Assembly (NCBI GenBank): GCA_003522145.1 | Contig: DPGD01000002.1 | Location: 1 to 36,855, forward strand | Source of the DNA: Clostridiales bacterium | GTDB taxonomy: Bacteria > Bacillota > Clostridia > Oscillospirales > CAG-272 | Direction: 5' to 3' | DNA length: 36,855 nucleotides | In this document: positions 1-5,915 of the stretch, piece after piece | Position numbering within the stretch: the stretch's first letter is position 1 | Layout: every line of letters starts with the position of its first letter | Notes under the pieces: generated by a model | The model's input: the letters and a program-made list of their open reading frames with translations, nothing else | What the model was told of the DNA's origin: nothing | The model's database searches: none | Made by a program: the position numbers and the translations under genes

Positions 1-584
1 GCGGTGATGGGATTGTCCCAGCAGTCAACCGCCGTACTTTCAAGCCGCAGTCCCACGCTTTCCGCATAGCTTCTCGCATAACCGATCCAATAGTCGATAT
101 TGAAGTCGGGTGCGGTAGGTTCTGCGGGCGGCGCGGTTTCCTGCGGTGATTCAGTCAGTGCAGGTTCCGGCGTTGGTTTTTCTTCTGCCTGTTGCTGTGT
201 TGGCTGCTGCGTTGGCGTTGGCTTTGGTTCAGTGGTAGGCTCAACGGCTTTCGACGATTCGGGTTTCGGCGTATCGTTTGAAACGACTGTCTGCGGCGAT
301 TGTATCCCCAGCGCAGGGCTTTGTTCTGCGGTAGGCTGCGGCGTTTCTGCCTGTGACGATTCCGTTTCCGCCTTAACATCAATAACGCTATCGTCGGAAC
401 TCGTTTTACTTTCCGAAAAAGAATCGGTTAGCGTTTCCTTTGGCACAGCGTTTTCGTCAATCTCGCTTCTCAATGCCTCTATATCCGAACTTTCCCGTAT
501 TGCCTGCGGATGATTTGTATTCGCACATCCCGATACAGAAACGACAAGCGCTGCCAATAGCATGAATTGTATTGCTTTTTTCAT
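1..584 (-). CDS. Proline/threonine/glutamine-rich lipoprotein, C-terminus outside the window
   Basis: Reading the minus strand from 584 gives an open frame that leaves the window after 194 codons without a stop. The start ATG has a strong AAGGAGG site about 9 bases upstream. The N-terminus is a lipoprotein signal: MKK, a hydrophobic stretch (residues 5-17) and the lipobox VSGC with the lipidated Cys at 20. Residues about 60-155 are low-complexity (P, T, E, S, Q), probably a cell-wall-spanning linker. The sequence turns into a structured-looking segment (DYWIGYARSYAES...) just before the window edge. It lies downstream of parA-parB in the same direction, in the element. Function unknown; probably a surface-exposed lipoprotein of the mobile element. 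Confidence 0.8.
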   Translation of the reverse strand, partial: MKKAIQFMLLAALVVSVSGCANTNHPQAIRESSDIEALRSEIDENAVPKETLTDSFSESKTSSDDSVIDVKAETESSQAETPQPTAEQSPALGIQSPQTVVSNDTPKPESSKAVEPTTEPKPTPTQQPTQQQAEEKPTPEPALTESPQETAPPAEPTAPDFNIDYWIGYARSYAESVGLRLESTAVDCWDNPIT

Positions 585-785
585 ATCGCAAGACCTCCTT
601 TGCAGCTTCATTGTACGGATTTTTGCGTTCTGCTGCAAAGGTGTGAATTGACAGCCCCATAGACATCTCTTTTTTCGGGTAGTGCAGGTAGTTTTTGAGG
701 GGGAGAGGTGTGGAGAGGGGGAACAAGCGAACACCGCCGCACCTTGCCTTATTTTAGGGTATAGATACCCCTTGTTAGGAAAATT

Positions 786-1727
786 TTATCGTCGTTCCAT
801 ATCTCTTTGCCGTTCACGCTTTCGGTACATTTCCAACGCCTTAACAATGGTATCTTCGATCTTCTGCGCGGGCGTCCCCGGTGCAAAATATTTGCTGATA
901 CGCTCTTTCGGCATTTTGAATTGTTCTTTCTGATTTGGCTTTTCCTCCTGCATGATGGAGAGAATCACCTCGTCGGTCAGTCTGCCGTCCTTGCTGAACT
1001 CTTTCATTTTAATAGCTTGCGCCAAAGACGGGGTGCAGTCCTCACATTCCATTGTGTCGTGCAGAGATTGCTGCTGGTCTTTGGAAAGATAGGACAGCTC
1101 CACGGCAGGACGGAAAGCAATCTTTCCGTCATCCACCATTTGCAGGACAGGCGGGATCAGTTCGGTCAAGCGGATAAAGCGATAAATCTGCGGTTGGCTG
1201 TCTCCACTTTTCTGACTTAACTGTTGAGCAGATGTTGTTCCACTTAACTTATTATCCAATGGAGAAGAAGTTAAATCCGTCCTCTGACCCTGCCTTTTCA
1301 TAGCTTCCAGCTTCATTTTATAGGCAAATGCTTTTTCGGACGGTAAGATCGTTTCCCTTTGAAGATTACTGTCTACCATAATAATGGTAGCTTCATCGTC
1401 AGATAGGTTGCGGACGATACATGGAATCTCCGTCAGCTCAGCCAGAGCAGCCGCAAACTTTCGCCTGTGACCTGCGACCATTTCATAGCCGCCGTTCTCT
1501 TTCGGTCGGACAAGAGCCGGAACTAACACACCGTATTTTCGGACGCTCTCGACCATTTCAGCCATAGCGTCATCCTGTTTGACCTTAAACGGATGATTCG
1601 GAAAGTCGGAGATTTCAGCGGGGTTCAGCGTCACGACCTTTTCAAACTGTGATTCGGCTCGGCTTTCGTCGGTAGAAAACAAATCATCTAACGGCGTCAT
1701 TCCTAAATCTCTCGTTTTTACGCTCAA
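786..1727 (-). CDS. parB: ParB/Spo0J-type partition protein of the integrative element
   Basis: 313 residues. A ParB/sulfiredoxin-fold N-terminal domain spans about residues 30-125, with the GHRR motif (CTP-binding box) and the following DSNLQRE...LPSEKAFAY segment, the family's well-conserved helix region. A helix-turn-helix region follows (about 170-215: AQQLSQKSGDSQPQIYRFIRL). It should bind parS-like sites and work with ParA to keep the excised circular form of the element. The start is a TTG at 1725-1727 with GGAGG nine bases upstream; an ATG nine codons later is the alternative. Its first 44 bases overlap the end of parA, so translation is probably coupled. Homology is clear; the role in element maintenance is inferred from context. 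Confidence 0.9.
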   Translation of the reverse strand: MSVKTRDLGMTPLDDLFSTDESRAESQFEKVVTLNPAEISDFPNHPFKVKQDDAMAEMVESVRKYGVLVPALVRPKENGGYEMVAGHRRKFAAALAELTEIPCIVRNLSDDEATIIMVDSNLQRETILPSEKAFAYKMKLEAMKRQGQRTDLTSSPLDNKLSGTTSAQQLSQKSGDSQPQIYRFIRLTELIPPVLQMVDDGKIAFRPAVELSYLSKDQQQSLHDTMECEDCTPSLAQAIKMKEFSKDGRLTDEVILSIMQEEKPNQKEQFKMPKERISKYFAPGTPAQKIEDTIVKALEMYRKRERQRDMERR

Positions 1728-2508
1728 TCTCCAACACCTCCTTTGTCAACGCGTGATAGGCAGCAGCCACCTTGCCGTTTTTGTCGTGGGCGTAGATACT
1801 CTTGCCCCTGCCGCTGGTTTCGGCGGCTCTCACGGAAAAGGGTATTTCCGCCCCAAACACACGGATTTTCTCACCGTAGTGGGCGCGCAGAGAAGCAATG
1901 ATTTCCTTTGCCTCGTTGGTTCGGCTGTCTACCATCGTAAAAAGAATCCCGTCGATTTTCAGCTTGGGATTGATCTGCCGCTTGACCTGTGAAATGGAGT
2001 GCATAAGCAAATCCAGACCCTTTGCCGAGAGAAACGACGGCTGCGACGGTATGATAACGCTGTCCGCTGCCGCCAGTGAGTTCAGCGGCATAATACCGAG
2101 CGACGGCATACAGTCAATGAGGATATAGTCGTAGTGAGGTTTGACCTCACCCAGATATGTCCGCAGCGCCCGTTCACGGTTCATAGCGTTTATGAGCCGG
2201 ATTTCCATACCCGATAGGGTAATGTTTGCCGGGAGCAGGTCAACGCCCTCGCCGTGGTGCAAAATACCGTGTCCGTCGGGAATCGGCGTGTCGTCGATTA
2301 CACTCTGCATAATGTCCGTCAGGGTAACGGGCAACTCGTCGGGTTTGGCATAACCGAGGGAGAGCGTCAGAGAAGCCTGCGCGTCCGCGTCGATCAGTAG
2401 TACCCGTTTGTTTTCCTGCGCCAGACCGATACCGAGACTTGCGGTTGTTGTGGTTTTACCCACGCCGCCTTTTTGGTTCGTCACCGCTATTACTTTACAG
2501 TTCGCCAT
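1684..2508 (-). CDS. parA: ParA-type partition ATPase (Soj family)
   Basis: 274 residues, normal for the family. The deviant Walker A motif KGGVGKTTT lies at residues 13-21, followed by the switch I/A' segment LLIDADAQASLTLSLG and Walker B-like DYILIDCMPSLG. The ATPase drives segregation of DNA bound by ParB. The ATG at 2508 has AAAGGAGG ten bases upstream. The gene is upstream of parB and overlaps it by 44 bases; together they form the first part of a minus-strand operon that continues into the lipoprotein gene. ParA/ParB pairs occur on plasmids and on integrative elements; the adjacent tRNA-derived att site favours the latter. Confidence 0.94.
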   Translation of the reverse strand: MANCKVIAVTNQKGGVGKTTTTASLGIGLAQENKRVLLIDADAQASLTLSLGYAKPDELPVTLTDIMQSVIDDTPIPDGHGILHHGEGVDLLPANITLSGMEIRLINAMNRERALRTYLGEVKPHYDYILIDCMPSLGIMPLNSLAAADSVIIPSQPSFLSAKGLDLLMHSISQVKRQINPKLKIDGILFTMVDSRTNEAKEIIASLRAHYGEKIRVFGAEIPFSVRAAETSGRGKSIYAHDKNGKVAAAYHALTKEVLEIERKNERFRNDAVR

Positions 2509-2575
2509 TTTGGGGTTTCCTCCTTTACATAGATTTAGCCGCCTGCGGCGAAGCAGACGGCTATGTACGGAAATG

Positions 2576-2604
2576 AAAAAGCCGCTTGATTTCTCAAACG
2601 GCTT
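2576..2604 (-). terminator. Intrinsic terminator after the HTH gene
   Basis: Directly after the stop of the small HTH gene the minus strand reads AAGCCG-TTTGA-gaaa-TCAAG-CGGCTT followed by a run of T. The stem has one mismatch. It would separate the HTH gene from parA. Confidence 0.7.
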
Positions 2605-2609
2605 GCAGT

Positions 2610-2852
2610 TCAGACCCTTGCTTTGAGTGTCTTGCTGTATTTTGCATAATCCTCGCTCAATACATAATCGATCACACAGGCTTTTGGAATCATGTATGTA
2701 CTTCTTATATAGAAGTGTTTAACTTTGTTTGCCCTCATTATTTTTCGGGCGGTACTGTCACCGATACCTCCGAGCATTGATTGAAATTCGGGGAGGGTTA
2801 CAACATCGGGAAAAGAAGAAAACAGTTTTTCATAATGTGCGCGTGATTTCAT
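2610..2852 (-). CDS. Small excisionase-like helix-turn-helix DNA-binding protein
   Basis: 80 residues, basic. The middle (about 17-65: VVTLPEFQSMLGGIGDS and the following basic residues, then YMIPKACVIDYV) has the layout of the winged HTH/MerR-like excisionase family: an N-terminal recognition helix-turn-helix followed by a short 'wing' ending in IPKxxVxxY. Such proteins sit next to att sites of integrative elements and bend DNA during excision or regulate the element. It starts at an ATG with a GAGGT ribosome site and is the gene nearest to the attachment site. Whether it is truly an excisionase or a regulator cannot be told from sequence. Confidence 0.75.
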   Translation of the reverse strand: MKSRAHYEKLFSSFPDVVTLPEFQSMLGGIGDSTARKIMRANKVKHFYIRSTYMIPKACVIDYVLSEDYAKYSKTLKARV

Positions 2853-2879
2853 AGCGATACCTCTTTTTTTGAAAATATG

Positions 2880-2908
2880 TTGTCAATGGCAGAGAAATAC
2901 GCTATAAT
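2880..2908 (+). promoter_or_regulatory. Sigma-A promoter pointing out of the element
   Basis: TTGTCA (2880-2885), 17 bases, TATAAT (2903-2908). No plus-strand gene follows in the element; transcription would run through the tRNA-derived att site to the terminator at 3205-3232. The -35 box partly overlaps its own reverse complement (TTGACAA on the minus strand). Confidence 0.55.
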
Positions 2909-3148
2909 ATGTTTGCGATTTATAAATCTATTGCGTGTGCTGTTGTGCCCCGTTTTGGGGTTACATCCCTCCGATGTCCCTCCAAAATCCAAAATTCCCG
3001 TCAAAATTGAGAAATGCGGAAATGGCAGACGAAACGGAGCTTTTTAACACATCAGTTTCAAAATAATTAGTAATTGCGGGCTTTTAGGTGTCCGTTGACG
3101 ACCTCCATAGGGGTTTGAGTTCGTTTGTATTCCGTATGAAGCAAATAA

Positions 3149-3203
3149 CTCAAAATCCAGTGGTAGCGATACCGTGCGGGTTCGACCCCCGCTTCCGGCA
3201 CCA
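3149..3203 (+). other. attR-type site: 3' half of a class II tRNA-Leu(CAA) gene
   Basis: The segment begins in an anticodon loop (CTCAAAA, anticodon CAA) and continues with the 3' strand of the anticodon stem (TCCAG), a long variable arm (GGTA-GCGA-TACC), a perfect T arm (GCGGG-TTCGACC-CCCGC), the acceptor strand TTCCGGC, discriminator A and an encoded CCA (3201-3203). The matching 5' half (acceptor, D arm and CTGGA) is absent upstream, where the sequence is unrelated. This is what remains at the distal end when an element inserts into the 3' part of a tRNA gene. It is probably not transcribed as a functional tRNA. Confidence 0.85.
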
Positions 3204-3204
3204 G

Positions 3205-3232
3205 AAAAAAGCACGCTTCGGCGTGCTTTTTT
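3205..3232 (+). terminator. Terminator of the original tRNA-Leu locus
   Basis: A perfect 12-bp stem, AAAAAAGCACGC and GCGTGCTTTTTT, closed by the very stable C(TTCG)G loop, two bases after the encoded CCA. It is bidirectional in form. It marks the return to chromosomal sequence. Confidence 0.92.
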
Positions 3233-3236
3233 CAAC

Positions 3237-3412
3237 GAAATAAATCCCTTGCGGGATTTGTGAAATGCCCTGTGGGCGTGAAATACGCCTGCGGCGTGTG
3301 AAATCGCTGCGGCGGCGGGGGGATTTATTTCATTTTACTTTCCGCATAAGCGGAAAATTTCACAATGTCTGAAGGACATTATTTCACATTCGGCATATGC
3401 CGAATATTTCAC
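3237..3412. repeat. Array of seven small hairpins joined by the constant linker GTGAAAT / ATTTCAC
   Basis: Seven unlike short inverted repeats follow one another: AAATCCC-ttgc-GGGATTT (3242-3259), GCCC-tgt-GGGC (3267-3277), ACGCC-tgc-GGCGT (3285-3297), a CGC/GCG hairpin (3305-3314), TTTCCGC-ataa-GCGGAAA (3339-3356), AATGTC-tgaag-GACATT (3364-3380) and the perfect 18-base palindrome at 3388-3405. Linkers in the first half are GTGAAAT (3260, 3278, 3298); in the second half they are the reverse complement ATTTCAC (3357, 3381, 3406). An outer perfect 12-bp inverted repeat (GAAATAAATCCC at 3237, GGGATTTATTTC at 3320) encloses the first half. No coding frame makes sense across it. Function unknown. 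Confidence 0.85.
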
Positions 3413-3484
3413 TGGTAAAATACTCTTGTCGGTTCAACTCCACATTAGAATTTTGCAATATCATCTTTTTCGTAACCTCTTTAC

Positions 3485-3518
3485 AAAAATCCCGAATGCG
3501 TAAGCGTTCGGGATTTTT
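3485..3518. terminator. Bidirectional terminator-like hairpin
   Basis: A 15-bp stem AAAAATCCCGAATGC / GCGTTCGGGATTTTT (one T-G wobble) with loop GTAA, with A-run and T-run on either side. It lies about 170 bases downstream of the minus-strand gene ending at 3687. Apart from this hairpin and the array, 3413-3686 shows no credible gene. Confidence 0.7.
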
Positions 3519-3686
3519 ACTTTTTTCGGTTGTTCCGCCTATTTGCTGAATCTTCACGATTTGCGCAGTAAAATGCGAAAACATTCGTCTGTGGTCGGCA
3601 CAGCACAATAACCTCATTGTCAAAACCTGAAATACAAACCCGCTCCGGTGTGCATCGTCGGAGCGGAAATCCTTTTCCGGCATTTT

Positions 3687-4547
3687 TCAGTTCTTTGGCT
3701 GTTCTTCCTTAAAAAACTCAAATTCAAATCCCGCCTGATCGCTTACAAACTCGCGCAAAACGCTGTTCTCACAGGAAAAGCGATAATAGGCTTTGCAGGA
3801 CGCACTTTCATGAATGGTCCGACACATATTCCCGTTGACCGGAGCCAAAAGCGGCAGTGCATTTTTTTCAAGCAAAGAAGCGGTAAATTCATATTTTCCC
3901 TGCCGGACCGTTACCGTATTCCGATCCGTTTTTTTCACTTTCGCCCCAAGGTAGGTGGCTATCCGGTATTCTTTGCCGTCAATAAAAACAAAGCCGATGA
4001 TTCCCGTAAAATGGAATTTAAGTATCGGTATATCGGCAACAGACAGCATCAAGGACTCCTTTTCAAAGCCGCACTGGGTCCAGATATACCGCTTGGGAAA
4101 AGAGAATCCCCAATCCCCTTCCGTATATCCTGTTCCGTCTGTAAAATCATACTCCCGTCCGTTGAGGGTAAGGTGCCCCTCAAGGCTGTGGGTCATGCTG
4201 AACACCCGGTGTTTACACTGCATGAAAGGAACAAGGGCAAAGGGACCCATAATATCGTAACGAAGCGGTGTTGCGGAACCGAAGCGAAGCTCGCCGGTCA
4301 GATTCAGGTCCTTTTCCTGAATATTCAGAAGGATCCCCTTTTCTCCGAAAACACAATTGCCTATTTTTACAGACAGCGGTTTTTCACAGTACTCTAAGGA
4401 GTCAAAGGGCAAATTATACACTTCGTGATCGGTTATGATCTGCAAAGATGCGGTTTTCTGTCTGTTGCTTCGTTGAAAGGAGGGGATAAAAGCAATCGTC
4501 TCCCCCTTTGTACAGCATTTGAAGTACCAACCCTTGAAATATCCCAT
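3687..4547 (-). CDS. Tocopherol-cyclase-like family protein
   Basis: 286 residues. The N-terminal YFKGWYFKCC and the central GYTEGDWGFSFPKRYIWTQC block are hallmark segments of the tocopherol cyclase-like family (lipocalin-like two-domain beta fold). No signal peptide or membrane segment, so cytosolic. Bacterial members have no established substrate; the plant enzyme cyclises prenylquinols, but there is no sign of such a pathway here, so only the family name is supported. I chose the ATG at 4545-4547 because GGAGG lies about 12 bases upstream; an ATG 12 codons further upstream would give a poor basic extension. It is a single gene, with terminator hairpins on both sides. Confidence 0.78.
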   Translation of the reverse strand: MGYFKGWYFKCCTKGETIAFIPSFQRSNRQKTASLQIITDHEVYNLPFDSLEYCEKPLSVKIGNCVFGEKGILLNIQEKDLNLTGELRFGSATPLRYDIMGPFALVPFMQCKHRVFSMTHSLEGHLTLNGREYDFTDGTGYTEGDWGFSFPKRYIWTQCGFEKESLMLSVADIPILKFHFTGIIGFVFIDGKEYRIATYLGAKVKKTDRNTVTVRQGKYEFTASLLEKNALPLLAPVNGNMCRTIHESASCKAYYRFSCENSVLREFVSDQAGFEFEFFKEEQPKN

Positions 4548-4686
4548 AATATTCTGTTTTCCTCCGTCCCTCCGTGTGTACATAGAATAGAATTCTCAAC
4601 TTGTCCGCAAACATTCAGAAACGGAAAGCCTGTGATCCAAAATTTCCCGGAATGGCCCTTCGGCATATCTCCCGAAAAAAGGAGGT

Positions 4687-4715
4687 GTTAAAAAACTCGG
4701 TCAGAGTTTTTTAAC
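4687..4715 (-). terminator. Intrinsic terminator of the rex-hydrogenase operon
   Basis: A perfect 12-bp stem GTTAAAAAACTC / GAGTTTTTTAAC with loop GGTCA, downstream of the SpoIIE-type gene on the minus strand; a T-run (ACCTCCTTTTTTC) follows after a few bases. The minus strand just before it reads AGGGGCTGTTAAAA, a motif that recurs in the terminator at 26312. Confidence 0.75.
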
Positions 4716-4742
4716 AGCCCCTATAATTCTTGTTTTTTGTAC

Positions 4743-5915
4743 TCAAAAGTAACTGACCTTGATCCTCTTGCCCATTTTACACAGGCATTTGGACAATTCC
4801 TCCACCAGATTCATCTTGATGTTGAAATTGATGGGCAGATCGGGATTCTGGTGAGCCGGATTCACAGCTTTTCCCACGAAGAAATTGATGTCGGTAGCCT
4901 CCTCAAAAAGCAACTGACAGATCAAAGAGGCTCCATCGTGTCCGTAGCTCCACTTTTCATAGAGCCGGTTTTCGCCGATCACATCGTGGGCATATTCCAC
5001 CACTTTGTTTACTGTGATGACGCCCTCTGTCACCAAGTCCACACCTTCGATCTCGGCTGTAGGCGGAATGTCGCTCTGCACAAAATTCAGGCTGGCTCTT
5101 ACGGGCTTCCCCAGATATTTCGCCGCAATGGAAGAGGTGGTTCCGCCGCAGACGATATGCTTCCCTTCCTTGGAAAAGAAGAGCGCCATCATCCGATTGC
5201 AATCGTCCCGATTGGAAGGTGGCCCGAAAAGCATATTCATCGGGACTCTCTTGCGGATTTTTACCACGCAGGCGGTGGCATCGTCCCCCGGCTTCCCATC
5301 GTACAGTCTGTTCACCTCGTCAATCAGAATGGTGGATAACGACTTGGCGGCATACCCGGCCACAGACATCGTTTCCATGAACTGAATGATGTCCTCCCGC
5401 TTCCAGCCAAAGTTGTAGGCGATACCGATACCCGCATGAGGGCAACCGTCGCTCATGGCGATGAAAATATCGCCCTCCTCCAGTTTGACTGTAGATTTAT
5501 AGATTTTTTTCCCGCAGATCGTCAATTCGCTTTTGGGATAATCGTAGTTTTTCCCATCCCGCAAAAGAATCACCAGCGGATTGTCATACTGGATCAGCTC
5601 CATCTCCTGATTGTTCACCAGATGCATGATGGTGAAGGTGGAATAGGCCACTCCCCTGACGGAACAAATAGGCAATGTCTGAGCGATGGTCTCCACACAG
5701 TCCTCCACCGTCAGTCCCTCCGCCATCATGGTGGAAATGATCTTGCTCGTCAGGGTGGAAAGAATGCTGGCCTTCACGCCGCTTCCCAGACCATCTGCAA
5801 GAACCAGAACGGTGGAGTTTTCATCCCGTTCCACAATATCCACATGATCTCCGCAGAGCTGTTCCCCATAGTGATTGATGCTCCGGCAGCCAATCTCGGC
5901 ACAAAGATCATTCAT
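4743..5915 (-). CDS. SpoIIE-type PP2C protein phosphatase linked to the sensory hydrogenase
   Basis: 390 residues. The N-terminal about 215 residues are a SpoIIE/PP2C phosphatase domain with the metal-binding acidic residues in place: CGD (D23), LADGLGSG (D41-G42), IAMSDG and GDDAT near residue 210. No membrane segment, unlike SpoIIE itself. The C-terminal about 170 residues form an extra domain I cannot name. Such phosphatases normally dephosphorylate an anti-anti-sigma-like or other Ser/Thr phosphoprotein. The start ATG overlaps the hydrogenase gene end by 8 bases, so the two are translated together and probably act in one signalling route: the hydrogenase senses, the phosphatase is the output. 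The partner phosphoprotein is not encoded in the window. Confidence 0.87.
   Translation of the reverse strand: MNDLCAEIGCRSINHYGEQLCGDHVDIVERDENSTVLVLADGLGSGVKASILSTLTSKIISTMMAEGLTVEDCVETIAQTLPICSVRGVAYSTFTIMHLVNNQEMELIQYDNPLVILLRDGKNYDYPKSELTICGKKIYKSTVKLEEGDIFIAMSDGCPHAGIGIAYNFGWKREDIIQFMETMSVAGYAAKSLSTILIDEVNRLYDGKPGDDATACVVKIRKRVPMNMLFGPPSNRDDCNRMMALFFSKEGKHIVCGGTTSSIAAKYLGKPVRASLNFVQSDIPPTAEIEGVDLVTEGVITVNKVVEYAHDVIGENRLYEKWSYGHDGASLICQLLFEEATDINFFVGKAVNPAHQNPDLPINFNIKMNLVEELSKCLCKMGKRIKVSYF

Larger units (their letters stand above)
1..3203. mobile_element. Right-hand end of an integrative (probably conjugative) element
   Basis: The stretch carries genes typical of one end of clostridial integrative and conjugative elements: a lipoprotein, ParB, ParA and a small excisionase-like HTH protein, all on the minus strand. 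It ends with a 3' fragment of a tRNA-Leu gene that has no matching 5' half upstream. That is the usual signature of a tyrosine-recombinase element inserted in the 3' part of a tRNA gene: the intact tRNA would lie at the other end, left of the window. No integrase, relaxase or type IV secretion gene is visible here, so calling it conjugative is inference. The left boundary is outside the window. Confidence 0.72.

Noticed and set aside
457..726. Minus-strand frame of 89 codons overlapping the lipoprotein start
   Set aside because: It overlaps the well-supported lipoprotein start (lipobox, ribosome site) in another frame and has no ribosome site of its own; a small real peptide in its first part cannot be fully excluded.
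3044..3235. Minus-strand frame of 63 codons across the tRNA fragment
   Set aside because: It is the antisense of the tRNA 3' half and its terminator; such frames are a known artefact.
3237..3412. CRISPR array
   Set aside because: The constant units are only 7 bases, the variable units are palindromes of 10-18 bases and the array changes orientation in the middle; no cas genes are near.
3384..3683. Minus-strand frame of 99 codons running out of the hairpin array
   Set aside because: It crosses the array and a terminator hairpin, has no ribosome site and no protein-like pattern.
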